Shown here piece by piece: positions 36,431 through 47,100 of a stretch of DNA of 64,000 bases (positions within the stretch are counted from its first letter, which is position 1; each line of letters starts with the position of its first letter). The stretch is taken from contig NZ_CP084580.1 of assembly GCF_021869765.1 (NCBI RefSeq), forward strand, positions 3,906,001 through 3,970,000, written 5' to 3'. The translations under genes and the position numbers were made by a program. Source of the DNA: Chryseobacterium sp. MEBOG06. Its GTDB lineage: Bacteria; Bacteroidota; Bacteroidia; Flavobacteriales; Weeksellaceae. The notes under the pieces are model-generated. The model was not told where the DNA came from and made no database searches. It saw only the letters and a program-made list of their open reading frames with translations.

Positions 36431-36967
36431 TTGGAAATAAAAACATTGGAAAAACTAGTGCATAACCCCAGCGTAAACTGGGGGCATAATGGCTATACCA
36501 CAGACAGAATATATTCAGTTTCGTCTATTGAGCTGGCAGGGTCTTTTGAATTTATTTTGAAAGAAAAATTGATTTCATATAGCAAAATCTGGGAAACCGG
36601 TTCAGATGAACTTGAAGAACTTAATCATATTGTTGAAAAAGGAAATTCTTTTGGTGCCTATATCAATGGAGAACTGGCAGGCTGGATCATCTGTGAACAG
36701 AGAGCATGGAATAACAGTTTTTATATTGAAAATATTTTAGTTGACGAAAAACACAGACGACAGGGAATCGGAATCCAACTGATTAAAGGCGCCATTAAAG
36801 AAGCCAGAAAATTAAAAAGCAGAGTCATTGAACTTGAAACCCAAAACACCAACTACCCTGCTATTCAGTTTTACAGAAGAATGGGATTCAATATTACAGG
36901 GCTGAATACAAGGTTATATGAAAATCCCGAAGAAATAGCTCTTTTCATGACGTTAGATATGGATTAA
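36431..36967 (+). CDS. GNAT family N-acetyltransferase (TTG start)
   Basis: 178 residues from TTG at 36431; no ATG exists upstream in this frame and the next internal Met comes after the core, so TTG is the only start keeping the domain. The acetyl-CoA motif is NILVDEKHRRQGIGIQLI, followed by NTNYPAIQFYRRMGFN. Sixteen nt after the VOC gene, hence probably co-transcribed. Substrate unknown. Confidence 0.76.
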   Translation: MEIKTLEKLVHNPSVNWGHNGYTTDRIYSVSSIELAGSFEFILKEKLISYSKIWETGSDELEELNHIVEKGNSFGAYINGELAGWIICEQRAWNNSFYIENILVDEKHRRQGIGIQLIKGAIKEARKLKSRVIELETQNTNYPAIQFYRRMGFNITGLNTRLYENPEEIALFMTLDMD

Positions 36968-37104
36968 TTATGGTGAAAAATTTTTATTGCAGTTATAATT
37001 AAACACTATCAGAACTTCCACTCCAATAAGAAATAATATATAGTATAAATGCAGGCTGAATAAAGTAAATAGGGTTCCTAGTAATTCATTACTCTTTTTC
37101 AACT

Positions 37105-37124
37105 AAAACACTTATAAGTGTTTT
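37105..37124. promoter_or_regulatory. Perfect 20-bp palindrome upstream of double-glycine peptide
   Basis: AAAACACTTATAAGTGTTTT is a perfect inverted repeat without spacer, 45 nt before the ATG of the Cys-rich peptide gene. Size and symmetry fit an operator for a dimeric regulator. The surrounding 200-nt region is otherwise AT-rich and empty. Confidence 0.6.
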
Positions 37125-37169
37125 AATATTTTTATATATTAGTAATCAACAAATTAAACATTACTTACT

Positions 37170-37427
37170 ATGAAAAATTTGAAAAAATTAAAAAGAAGTC
37201 AGCTTGTATTAATTAGTGGAGGTGATAGTGCCTATGCATTCTGTGATATGGACGGCTATTGTCCTCCCACCTCCGGTTCATACTACTGTAGTAATGGTAC
37301 TTGCTATAGAGTTTCCGGTGGCGGAGGTGGCGGCAGTAATCCTGGAGGCGGAGGCGGCAGCAGCTGTAATGAGCCTATGCGTTTTTGCCAGGAATGGGAA
37401 ACAGGATGTGGTTGTGTATACGGATAA
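37170..37427 (+). CDS. Bacteriocin-like Cys-rich peptide with double-glycine leader
   Basis: 85 residues. The leader MKNLKKLKRSQLVLISGG ends in Gly-Gly, the cut site used by C39-type peptidase transporters and annotated 'bacteriocin-like' in this genus. The mature part has eight Cys in two clusters separated by a (Gly)-rich linker of GGGGGGSNPGGGGG. No modification or transporter genes adjoin, so processing would depend on another locus. Function (antimicrobial or signal) is unproven. Confidence 0.72.
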   Translation: MKNLKKLKRSQLVLISGGDSAYAFCDMDGYCPPTSGSYYCSNGTCYRVSGGGGGGSNPGGGGGSSCNEPMRFCQEWETGCGCVYG

Positions 37428-37447
37428 AAAATATTGTCAGATAATTG

Positions 37448-37470
37448 GGGCGGTCTTTACCGCCCTTTTT
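37448..37470 (+). terminator. Terminator after bacteriocin-like gene
   Basis: Stem GGGCGGT / ACCGCCC with a 4-nt loop and TTTTTATTT, 20 nt after the stop. Confidence 0.85.
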
Positions 37471-37521
37471 ATTTAAGAGATAAAAATGCATCTTTGCATG
37501 AAAACTAATATCTGAAATTCC

Positions 37522-38586
37522 ATGGTACGAACAATCTTTCTTATCACTGCGATAGCTGCTTTTTCGTTCATTAATGCTCAAAAAACTACATTTAAGTGTA
37601 AAGAAGTATATGATGCAGTCAAATTAATTGATGAAGAAAAATATGACGAAGCTATAGTTATATTGAAAGAATGTGAAATAAAAGATCCGGAAGATTATAC
37701 TTACCCTTATGAGATTGCTTTAGCCTATATCAAAAAAACAGATTACAAAAATGCGATATTGCTGTTGGAAAAAATCAAAGGTTATTCCAATATCAATGAC
37801 TATTATTATGCACTACTCGGAAATGCTTATGATCTTTCCGGTAATCCTGAACAGGCAATAAAAAGTTATGATGAAGGGTTAAAAAAATTTCCTGCTTCCG
37901 GAAGATTATATCTGGAAAAAGGTGTTGTTCTGGAATCTCAGGGAAAAATAAAAGCAGCTGTTGAAACCTATGAAAAAGGGATCAGAGCAGAACCAATGTA
38001 CCCATCAAATTATTACAGAATTTCTCAATTATATCTTAACTCTAAAGATATTTTGTACGGTCTCATGTATGGTGAGATTTTCTTAAATCTGGAACGTACT
38101 ACTTCCCGTTCGAAAGAAATGAGTAAACTTTTATACAACAGTTATAAAAGCGCTGTAAAATTCACGAACCAGGATACTACAATTGATCTCTGCCAGGCCG
38201 TACTGATTATTGAAAAAAATAGCAAGCCTGATAACCTTCCTTTCTGTATCGTTTTCAGCAGGCACTTTGCAGTGGCTACAGCTAGAGAGAAAGAAATTAA
38301 TCTGGAAACGCTGTCATCCATCAGAAGACGATTACTGAAAGAATATTTCAATAATAATTACAGTCCTTCAAATGTATTATTAAGCTATCATAAAACAATG
38401 GAGAACAATGACCTGTTTAATGCTTATAATCATTACATTTTTCAAATGGGAGATCAGGAGGCTTTTAATGAATGGCAGACAAACAATAAGCCGGAATACG
38501 ACAAATTTGTAAACTGGTATACTGAAGAGGCAAATCTTCTTAAGATTACCAAAAGCAGTCTGTACCTATCTGATCAGATAAAATAA
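37522..38586 (+). CDS. Secreted TPR-repeat protein
   Basis: 354 residues. Signal peptide (MVRTIFLITAIAAFSFINAQ). From residue ~28 to 170 at least four tetratricopeptide repeats (YPYEIALAYIKKTDYKNAIL, YYYALLGNAYDLSGNPEQAI, GRLYLEKGVVLESQGKIKAA). The C-terminal half is helical with no known domain. A periplasmic protein of unknown partner; not obviously tied to its neighbours. Confidence 0.75.
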   Translation: MVRTIFLITAIAAFSFINAQKTTFKCKEVYDAVKLIDEEKYDEAIVILKECEIKDPEDYTYPYEIALAYIKKTDYKNAILLLEKIKGYSNINDYYYALLGNAYDLSGNPEQAIKSYDEGLKKFPASGRLYLEKGVVLESQGKIKAAVETYEKGIRAEPMYPSNYYRISQLYLNSKDILYGLMYGEIFLNLERTTSRSKEMSKLLYNSYKSAVKFTNQDTTIDLCQAVLIIEKNSKPDNLPFCIVFSRHFAVATAREKEINLETLSSIRRRLLKEYFNNNYSPSNVLLSYHKTMENNDLFNAYNHYIFQMGDQEAFNEWQTNNKPEYDKFVNWYTEEANLLKITKSSLYLSDQIK

Positions 38587-38644
38587 CATTCTGAAATTAT
38601 AAGTTTGTGCTGGAAGCAGTACAAACTTATAATTTCAGAATGTT
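38585..38644. repeat. 24-bp perfect inverted repeat
   Basis: The arms 38585-38608 and 38621-38644 (starting AACATTCTGAAATTATAAG) are perfect reverse complements, with a 12-nt loop. It begins inside the TPR gene's stop codon and has no T tail. It is AT-rich and very long for a terminator. The rest of the 577-nt gap to the next gene is unremarkable AT-rich DNA apart from the weak promoter below. Confidence 0.8.
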
Positions 38645-38999
38645 GAAATAACTTTATTCACTTACCTGAACGGCTACCATATGGAATTTAGTATTTGTTT
38701 AAAAACTATAGGTATGCTCCTCCACCTTTGTCCCTGATTCAGAAATCCAATTAGTTCCCTCAGGCTAAAATCCAAATACCAACCTCATAACCAATCCATT
38801 AACATCTATAATAAAATGATTTTATTGTAAAATTTTCTTCTTTCGGTTTATTTTATTAACCAATCTCACCCCAATTTTACAAAAGAGGCAGTTAAATAAA
38901 ATTAATGCAATATAATTCTACATTAAGTGATTAGATATGTAATTTTGTCTTTAAGAATTAACAAATTGATGCTGCTTATTCCATTATAAAACGACGTAA

Positions 39000-39025
39000 T
39001 TTGTCGCTTTACAGTCATAGATTTG
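39000..39025 (+). promoter_or_regulatory. Candidate promoter of the toxin locus
   Basis: TTTG at 39000-39003 and TAGATTTG at 39018-39025 resemble Bacteroidota -33 and -7 boxes, but the spacer is 14 nt instead of 17-20. About 130 nt of leader would precede the first gene. Confidence 0.35.
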
Positions 39026-39163
39026 TACATCAAAGATCAGCGATTGGTGAAAATATAATACCCAGTCTGGTGATAAAATTCACATTAAATCGCATTAACA
39101 CAATCTTAAAATATATTAAAAAAATTTTATTAACTAATTACTAACTCAAAAAATAACACGGGA

Positions 39164-40783
39164 ATGAAAAAAATCTACCTCGGTGCATTTACCTTATGCG
39201 CTATTCTGGGATCAGCCCAGGAAATTTTATGGCAGAAGGATCTGAAATCTTCAACACAGGACTTTCTGAGCCAGGTGACTACTACCATTGATGGTCAGTA
39301 TCTGATCAGCGGAAGTTCTATTCAAAGCAATAAGCTTCAGGCTTCAGGCAGCAAACACAATAACGGTTACGATTTTAGATTAGTCAAATTAAATCAGAAT
39401 GGAGAAGAGGTGTGGGAGAAATATTTCTCCGGAACCAATCATGATTATCTGTCTGCAACAGTCGCTACACAGGAAGGTGGATTCGTTGTCACAGGGACTT
39501 CGCATTCAGGAAAAGGTCTTGACAAAAAAGAAGATTCTAAAGGAAATTCAGACATTTGGTTAATCAGAATCAATGAATTTGGAGACGAGATTTGGCAGAA
39601 AACATTAGGTACTGCCGCTGACGAGGAAGCCAGAGCGGTTATTCAAACCACGGATTTAGGATTTTTTGTGGCCGGAAATGTTCAGAATTCTTCCAAAGGT
39701 TACGGTTCTAAAGATGTCCTGATCATCAGGCTCGACAAAGACGGAAAAGAACTGTCCCAATTAATCTGGGGCGGAAAAGGACTTGATGAAGTTGAAAAAA
39801 TGATCCCAACGAAAGACGGCGGAGCCTTACTCGGAATTTATTCCAGAAGTTCAGCGGTACAAGGTAAGACATCTCCCATAAAAGATGCCAAAAATACATC
39901 CGACACCCGACACCTGACTATTGTACAAAAGCAAAGCGACAATTTCGGTGAAGGAGATTATACGGTTCTTAAAATAGATAAAAACGGAAAAATTGAGTGG
40001 GAAAAAAACTTTGGTGGCAAAGGTGATGATCACATCAGAACGCTTGCTTTGACTTCCACAGGATACATTATCGGAGGTGAATCCAGATCAGAAATATCAG
40101 GAAACAAAACGGTAGGCATTGAAGAGGGTACTGACCTGTGGTTGATTTTTTTAAACGAGAGAGGTGAAGAACAGTCGCAGAAATCTTACAATTTTGGGAA
40201 CCGTGATCTCTTAATGGGAATGAGTGTCATTCAGAGTCAAGATTCAAGAGCCAGGAACCAGGACCTAACTAAAGGATTGCTTATAGGGGGATATACGCAG
40301 GCTGAAGGAAGAATAGAAGAAAATGACGAGACTTTCTGGATTTTATACCTTGATCATAATGGGAATGAACAATGGAGAAAGTATGTAAAAGGAGAATCCA
40401 GACAGAAAGAAGAGAGACTTTCAGATCTGAAACTGAACAGAGACGGCTCTATTATTCTGGCAGGTACCAGTGCCACAGAACTGGGCAAAGAAAACTGGAA
40501 GATTGTGAAGCTGGGAGACAAACAGGTTGATCAGTTAATGGAGAAATTTGATATCAAGATCTATCCGAATCCGGTATCTGATTATGCTTATGTAGAAATT
40601 GGCTTTGATTTTAAAGAGGCTGATATTATGCTGTATGATATGAGCGGAAGGCAGCTTCAGAGCTTGAAAACAAAGAATAAAGTAACCAAGATTAATACGC
40701 AGGCACTGGTTCAGGGCGCTTATCTGGTGACGATAAAAACGGATACGAATAAAACGGCGAATACTAAATTGATTAAGAAATAA
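39164..40783 (+). CDS. T9SS-sorted repeat protein upstream of Rhs genes
   Basis: 539 residues. Signal peptide (GAFTLCAILGSAQ), then a series of ~60-residue repeats whose centre reads like GGFVVTGTSHSGKG or LKIDKNGKIEWEKNFGGKGDDHIR, suggestive of a beta-propeller, and a C-terminal type A T9SS sorting domain (KIYPNPVSDYAYVEIGF ... GAYLVTIKTD). Forms a row with the two large genes that follow (5-nt and 4-nt gaps), so all three are probably one transcript. Possible role: surface scaffold for the Rhs protein. Confidence 0.8.
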   Translation: MKKIYLGAFTLCAILGSAQEILWQKDLKSSTQDFLSQVTTTIDGQYLISGSSIQSNKLQASGSKHNNGYDFRLVKLNQNGEEVWEKYFSGTNHDYLSATVATQEGGFVVTGTSHSGKGLDKKEDSKGNSDIWLIRINEFGDEIWQKTLGTAADEEARAVIQTTDLGFFVAGNVQNSSKGYGSKDVLIIRLDKDGKELSQLIWGGKGLDEVEKMIPTKDGGALLGIYSRSSAVQGKTSPIKDAKNTSDTRHLTIVQKQSDNFGEGDYTVLKIDKNGKIEWEKNFGGKGDDHIRTLALTSTGYIIGGESRSEISGNKTVGIEEGTDLWLIFLNERGEEQSQKSYNFGNRDLLMGMSVIQSQDSRARNQDLTKGLLIGGYTQAEGRIEENDETFWILYLDHNGNEQWRKYVKGESRQKEERLSDLKLNRDGSIILAGTSATELGKENWKIVKLGDKQVDQLMEKFDIKIYPNPVSDYAYVEIGFDFKEADIMLYDMSGRQLQSLKTKNKVTKINTQALVQGAYLVTIKTDTNKTANTKLIKK

Positions 40784-40787
40784 ACAC

Positions 40788-43700
40788 ATGAAAAAGATAA
40801 TATTGTTAAGCCTGACAGTGGCAATTGTCGGGCAAACTATTCAAGCGCAGCAGGGTATAACAAATATAGTTCCGCCATCTCCTCAGGCCGAGGAAATGAT
40901 CAGATATGGAAATCAGCCCTTAAATGAGTATAAAGGCATGGCACAGATCAATATTCCCATCGCTGAAATAAAAGAAAAAGATCTATCTAATAGTATAAAT
41001 CTAGTATATGCCAGCTTAGGTGTTAAAGTAAACGATATCTCTAATAACGTAGGCGTCAGCTGGTTATTAAACGCCGGAGGTGTTATTACAAGAACTATTA
41101 ATGATCTGCCTGATGAAATGCATCTGCCTTCTGACAGGCTTATTTTCAACAACCTGTCTGAACTTAATGGCTTATTGTCGATTACTGATAATTCCAGTAA
41201 TTCAACATTATTAAAGTCATATTTCACAAATGAATCTTATGATAATCAGATTGATATTTTCAGCTTGTCTGTAAATGGTTTAACGGGCAGATTTTACCTG
41301 GATAAAAATTTAAATCCTGTTCTCCTTACTCAAAATAACCAGTTTAAAATTCAGACGGTAGGTGATTTTAAGATTACCCACCAGTTTATTTTAACCACTA
41401 ACGAAGGTATAAAATATTATTTTGGAGGAGAAGGGGCAACGGAAAAAACATGGAAAAGAGAAACTCCTATATATTCCGGAATAACAAGTTTTTATTTAAC
41501 GAAAATTACTAATCCTGCAGGAAATGAAATTAATTTCGGATATATTAATTTGGGTGGAAAAGCTTTATTATTTCCTAAATACGAGACGAAATTCATTGAA
41601 GGTAAATCAATTTCGGAATATGGATGCACGAATGAAAATTCACACGCACCGGGAGATATTAAGACTGATAATATTTTAAGGATAAATGGTGCAAAACAAT
41701 TGGCTTCAATAACAAGTACAGATAAAAAAATTATTTTTAATTATTCAAATCCGGATAATACCCTGAATGAAAAACTTTTTTCTATTGAAATCCTCAATAA
41801 TGCAAATAAAAAAATTAAGAAAGTAGAGTTTGAATATCTTAATCAGTATTCTGCGCTTAATTCTTCCGTGCTTGAAAGATTTTATTTAACGAAAATGAAA
41901 TTTTATAATTATCAGGGAGATAATCTGCTCTATGATAATGAGTACGCCTTTTCATATGATGACCCTACTGGCTTACCGGATAGGAACAGTTATAATGTGG
42001 ATGTATTCGGTTATTTCAATAATAAGATGAATTTATCTTATATACCTGATTTAGATTTGTTAAATAATACAAAAAATTTCCCTTCTAATTTTAATAAAGG
42101 GACCCTTGCTGACAGGACTTCAAATTTTGAATTTGCCAAGAAAGGGACTTTAATCTCCATTAAATATCCAACAAAAGGAGAAACTAAATTCGAATACGAA
42201 GCTATTCCTCAAAAAACACCCACCAGCGAACATGTAGAAGGTGAAGTCATTAACAGTCCGCATACTGCTCCTATCCAGGAATATACATCAGAGCTCGACG
42301 GTAGCAGAGTGGCAGATAATAAAGTAAGTATCAACCTGTCAATCCGACAATTTGATATTCTTTCTTTAACAACTATCCTTGAGGTCAATTTTAAAATAAT
42401 GGATAAAATCTCAGGTGATGTATTATTCGATGAGAGTGTTTTCCTGCCAAGAACTTCACAGGAAGATATCAATAATGGATACCGTATGAAAGATGCCGAT
42501 TTTCAGTTTCTTACAGATCCTGCTAAGAAGTATATATTAAAATTATCATTAAAGATTAAACCCAATGTTAATTATAACGGAACTTTTAGTCTAGGTTACA
42601 GAACGCATGGCTATAACAGAGCATACATATCAGGTCTAAGATTAAAAAAAACCTATGATGTAGGGATGAATAATGATATTTCCAACATCAAAAGAATATA
42701 TTATTCGGCTTTCAAAGATATAGACAATAACGATATCTTACCAAGTAATTTATATTACGAAAACTATAAAATAATCAGTTATTTTGCAACATCTTGTACT
42801 TCATCTCTGCCTTTACAAAATGAGTATTATTATTATAAAACATATAATAATACATCAATAGCATCAGAACCTTTAAATTATTTTAAAGATAATGAAATAG
42901 TCCAGCCTTTTACCTATCCTATAACTACCATAAGCTATGGAGGAGATCATTTTGAAAAAGGAGGTGAAGAGAAAGTGTTTGTAAATAATGTATCTGATAT
43001 TACCTCCATTTTTAAACAGCCTGATAGCCAGTATTATTTGGGCGACACTGTTGATTTTTCACAATTAACAAATAATTTCTTCCAACGGTACAGGACAGCA
43101 TTTTTTTATGAAGACTATAATGGTAAAGTTCTGACCAACAAAATTATTATAAATAAAAACAATCAGCTTTTCGTAGATAAAAAAACAGAATATAATTACG
43201 ATTTTGAACCGAGAGGTCAGGTGTATGATTTATCAGGAACAGAAGCTTTCAGCTTGTTAACTTCTTTTCCGGAAAGAATTGTATCTAATCTTTATATTTA
43301 CTCCATGACCAAAAATATTTACTCAATATTTTTGAAGAATAGTAAAAGTATACAATATTTTGATAATGTGTTACTTAGTGTTCAAAATGATACTGCTTAT
43401 AAAAAACTTATTACCACAACCGAATATTCCTATACCAATCCTTCCCATCACCAGCTGACTTCTGAGAAGACTGTTTTTCCGGATCAGAGTACTACAGAGG
43501 TCACTTACCGCTATGCCCATGAAAAAGGGAATCAGCGTCTGATCAATGCCAATATGATTGGCATCCCTCTGGAAACTGAAACCACTCAAACTATTGGGGC
43601 TGCCTCCAAAATGCTTTCTAAAACCGAAACAAAATATGATAACCCTTTGAACTTACTTCCAAGTTCTTTATTATCCACAGATTTACAAAGTAATTTAGTA

Positions 43701-44132
43701 TCTACAGAAGTTACTTATGATCAATATGACTCAAAAGGAAACTTACAGCAGTATACCAGCAAAGCAGGTATTCCTGTAAGTATTATCTGGGGTTATAATA
43801 ATACCCGACCTATCGCTAAAATAGAAGGTGCTACTTATAATCAGGTTGAAAATTCGATATCAGCTATAGTGATAGCTTCCAACACCGATGCCGATGCTGG
43901 AATGAATAACGATGAGACAGCATTTCTTACAGCTCTAAAAACATTCAGAGACAATTTACCTAATTATCAAATCACTACTTATACCTATGATCCATTAGTA
44001 GGAGTAAGAACCATTACCCCTCCTTCTGGGGTCAGAGAAAATTATCTGTATGATTCAGCCAATAGACTGGAAAAAGTAACCGATATGGACGGCAAGATCC
44101 TGAAGGAAATAAAGTACAACTATAAAAACTAA
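40788..44132 (+). CDS. TcB-like large secreted protein (SpvB-type N-terminal half of an Rhs toxin)
   Basis: 1114 residues with a signal peptide (VGQTIQAQ). The N-terminal third (YKGMAQINIPIAEI, VSWLLNAGGVITRTINDLPDE) is the beta region that opens Bacteroidota Rhs/SpvB-type proteins; the C-terminal part has YD-like repeats (YLYDSANRLEKVTDMDGKIL). It lacks a toxin tip and an RHS core terminus. It ends 3 nt before the DUF6443 Rhs gene. In Tc toxins the analogous halves (TcB and TcC) form a shell around the toxic tip; the same split is suggested here by order and content, not shown. Confidence 0.72.
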   Translation: MKKIILLSLTVAIVGQTIQAQQGITNIVPPSPQAEEMIRYGNQPLNEYKGMAQINIPIAEIKEKDLSNSINLVYASLGVKVNDISNNVGVSWLLNAGGVITRTINDLPDEMHLPSDRLIFNNLSELNGLLSITDNSSNSTLLKSYFTNESYDNQIDIFSLSVNGLTGRFYLDKNLNPVLLTQNNQFKIQTVGDFKITHQFILTTNEGIKYYFGGEGATEKTWKRETPIYSGITSFYLTKITNPAGNEINFGYINLGGKALLFPKYETKFIEGKSISEYGCTNENSHAPGDIKTDNILRINGAKQLASITSTDKKIIFNYSNPDNTLNEKLFSIEILNNANKKIKKVEFEYLNQYSALNSSVLERFYLTKMKFYNYQGDNLLYDNEYAFSYDDPTGLPDRNSYNVDVFGYFNNKMNLSYIPDLDLLNNTKNFPSNFNKGTLADRTSNFEFAKKGTLISIKYPTKGETKFEYEAIPQKTPTSEHVEGEVINSPHTAPIQEYTSELDGSRVADNKVSINLSIRQFDILSLTTILEVNFKIMDKISGDVLFDESVFLPRTSQEDINNGYRMKDADFQFLTDPAKKYILKLSLKIKPNVNYNGTFSLGYRTHGYNRAYISGLRLKKTYDVGMNNDISNIKRIYYSAFKDIDNNDILPSNLYYENYKIISYFATSCTSSLPLQNEYYYYKTYNNTSIASEPLNYFKDNEIVQPFTYPITTISYGGDHFEKGGEEKVFVNNVSDITSIFKQPDSQYYLGDTVDFSQLTNNFFQRYRTAFFYEDYNGKVLTNKIIINKNNQLFVDKKTEYNYDFEPRGQVYDLSGTEAFSLLTSFPERIVSNLYIYSMTKNIYSIFLKNSKSIQYFDNVLLSVQNDTAYKKLITTTEYSYTNPSHHQLTSEKTVFPDQSTTEVTYRYAHEKGNQRLINANMIGIPLETETTQTIGAASKMLSKTETKYDNPLNLLPSSLLSTDLQSNLVSTEVTYDQYDSKGNLQQYTSKAGIPVSIIWGYNNTRPIAKIEGATYNQVENSISAIVIASNTDADAGMNNDETAFLTALKTFRDNLPNYQITTYTYDPLVGVRTITPPSGVRENYLYDSANRLEKVTDMDGKILKEIKYNYKN

Positions 44133-44135
44133 GAA

Positions 44136-47100
44136 GTGATGAAAAAATTAATAATTCCTATAGGTGTTCTTTTAATAACTTACACTGTAAAAGCACAGGT
44201 ACAGCTGCCCTCCGGTTTGAGCAGTACCAATGAAAATTATATCTACACAAGGACTTACCTTGAACCTAAAACCCAGAGTGATGCCAATGCCAGACAGGTT
44301 CAGGCCGTTCAGTACTTCGATGGCTTGGGCAGACCCAGGCAGGTCGTGAATATCAAAGCATCACCGTTAGGAAAAGATATTGTTACCCATATTGAATATG
44401 ATCAGTTTGGGAGACAGGTAAAAGACTACCTTCCCGTTCCCCAGGGAAACACTTCAAACGGAGCTATTGTTCCCAATCCATTGGGTAACGCTCCATCAGT
44501 GTATGGTAATGAGAAGATCTATTCAGAGAAAATACTGGAAAATTCTCCTTTAGACCGGATTCAGCAGCAGATTCAGGTGGGTACAGACTGGGCTGTTAAA
44601 CCTGTGAAATTTGGCTATGAAGCCAATATCACGACAGATAAAGTAAGGAAATTTGCCACCTCTTCCAGCTGGGTGAACGGAGCTACGTTCTCATCAATCA
44701 GTAATAACGGGATGTATGGCGAAGCCCAATTGTACAAAAATACAGTCACCGATGAAGATGGAAACAAAACTATTGAATTTAAAAACGGTCAGGGCCAGAT
44801 TATATTAGTCAGAAAAGAGCTCAGTGTAACCAAAAATGCAGATACGTATTATGTTTACAATGAATATAATCAGTTAGCTTTTGTAATTCCTCCGCTTCTT
44901 TCTCAGTTAGAGACCTGGGGTATGGCGGAACATGATGCTTTGGCCTATCAGTACCGTTATGACGGAAGAGGCAGGCTGGTAGAAAAAAAACTTCCCGGTA
45001 AAGGCTGGGAATATAGGGTGTATGACAAGCAGGACAGGCTTGCAGCAACCCGTGATGCTGAACTGGAATCCAAAGGACAGTGGCTGTACACCAAATATGA
45101 CCAGTTTGGCAGAGTCGCTTATACCGGAATTAATACAGGAGGAACAAGAGCTACAGAGCAGAACGAAGTCAATACTTTTGGCTCCAATAATGTAAATCGT
45201 GGAAACGCGGTAGCTTTTAACAGACAGGGAATGGATGTCTACTACGGAAATTCCGACATTACCTATCCTAAATCCTCATCCTGGGTTACTTTATTGTCTT
45301 TAAACTATTATGATACCTATCCGGTATACAGCTTCAATCCTGCATTTCCTGCCAATACTCCTGAGATGACGATTTTAACAGATACTCTCACCCCAGACGG
45401 CAGAAATACCAAAGGACTGCCTGTGATGAGCCTTGTGAAAAATATTGAGGATGACAGCTGGACAAAAACTTACACCTACTATGATCAGAAAGGAAGAGTG
45501 ATTGGCACTCACTCTATCAATCATTTGGGAGGGTATACCCATACCGAATCCAAGCTGGATTTTGCAGGCACTCCCCAACAGGTTATTACTAAACACAAGC
45601 GCCTAAACTCAGATTCAGAAAGAGTGCTAACAGAAACGTTTGAGTACGATCAACAAAACAGGCTATTGGTACATAAACATCAGGTAGATAATAATGCTGT
45701 TGAATATCTTACCCAGAATAAATACAATGAACTCTCCCAGCTGGAATCTAAGAAAGTAGGAGGAATTGCTGCCGCATCCCCGCTTCAGCAGATGGACTAT
45801 AAATACAATATCCAGGGATGGATGACCCAGATCAATGATCCTGCTGCTCTGAACGGAAAACTTTTTGGATATAAGATCAAATACAATACCCCTGAAAACC
45901 CATCGACAACTGGGAAATTCAATGGCAATATCGCAGAAGTTGACTGGAATAACAGTTCTGAAAACAATCTCAAAAGATATGTTTATGAATATGATGCCCT
46001 AAACAGGCTTACCAATGCTTTTTATAAAGAACCGGGAACCGGAGTCAGCGGTAATTTTGACGAATACCTGACCTATGACCTGAATGGAAACATCAGTAAT
46101 CTCAAGCGTACAGCGGCATCTATGCAAGGAAATACGGCTACTTTGGTCGATAATCTTGATTATATCTATAATGGCAACCGCCTGACCCAAGTGATAGAAA
46201 ATGCCATGAATGATACCGGTTATGAAGGAGGTAATAATATCATAGATTATGACCTGAACGGAAGTATGATTACGATGAAGGATAAAGGAATTCAGAATAT
46301 TGCTTATAATCATCTGAACCTGCCTGATGGTTTTGCAATTAGCCAGACAGATCCGTTTGGTACAAATGTAAATTTCAGTTTAAGCTATTTATATCGTGCT
46401 GACGGAACAAAACTCCGAAAAACAAATAAATCAGGAGGAGGAAGAGGTCAATCTACCTCATATTCATATACTGATTATTTAGACGGTTTTCAATATAGTT
46501 TTTTGGAAACTGTACAGCCTTGCTTATGGTGTAGAACAAGTGTAGCCTATGAACAGGAGGCATTTAAGGATCCAATCCTTCTTGACCCTCCTCTTTTGGG
46601 TTCCCTAGGCTGGCTATTGGATTTTGTACCAACTTCAGAAGGTTTTTATAGCTTTACAGAAAATCGCTATATTTACCAATATAAAGATCATTTAGGAAAT
46701 GCAAGAGTAAGTTATGCTAAAAATAGTGAAGGCAACATTGAAATTACAGATACGAATAACTACTACGCTTTTGGAGCAAACCACATAGGCGGAACTAAAT
46801 CCAGTTTAGGAGGATATAAAGGCTACAAGTACAACGGCAAGGAGTTGCAGGAGACAGGAATGTATGATTATGGAGCGAGATTTTATATGGCAGATTTAGG
46901 AAGATGGGGTGTGATAGATCCGCTAGCAGAAACATCTCGGCGTTGGAGCACCTATACTTATGCCTATAATAACCCAATAAGGTTTATTGACCCGGATGGA
47001 ATGCAAAATTATGATATAACATTTGGGAAAAATATCTCAACAGAAACGCAAAATAAAATTGTTAGTGATTTAGGTAAAGAAACAGGTTTAGATTTATCTG

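Noticed and set aside
45999..46313. Minus-strand frames recurring opposite Rhs core copies (also 54451-54771)
   Set aside because: They recur because the Rhs core recurs; no start signal, and codon use follows the sense strand. Only the 3' tail at 54451-54495 seems real.
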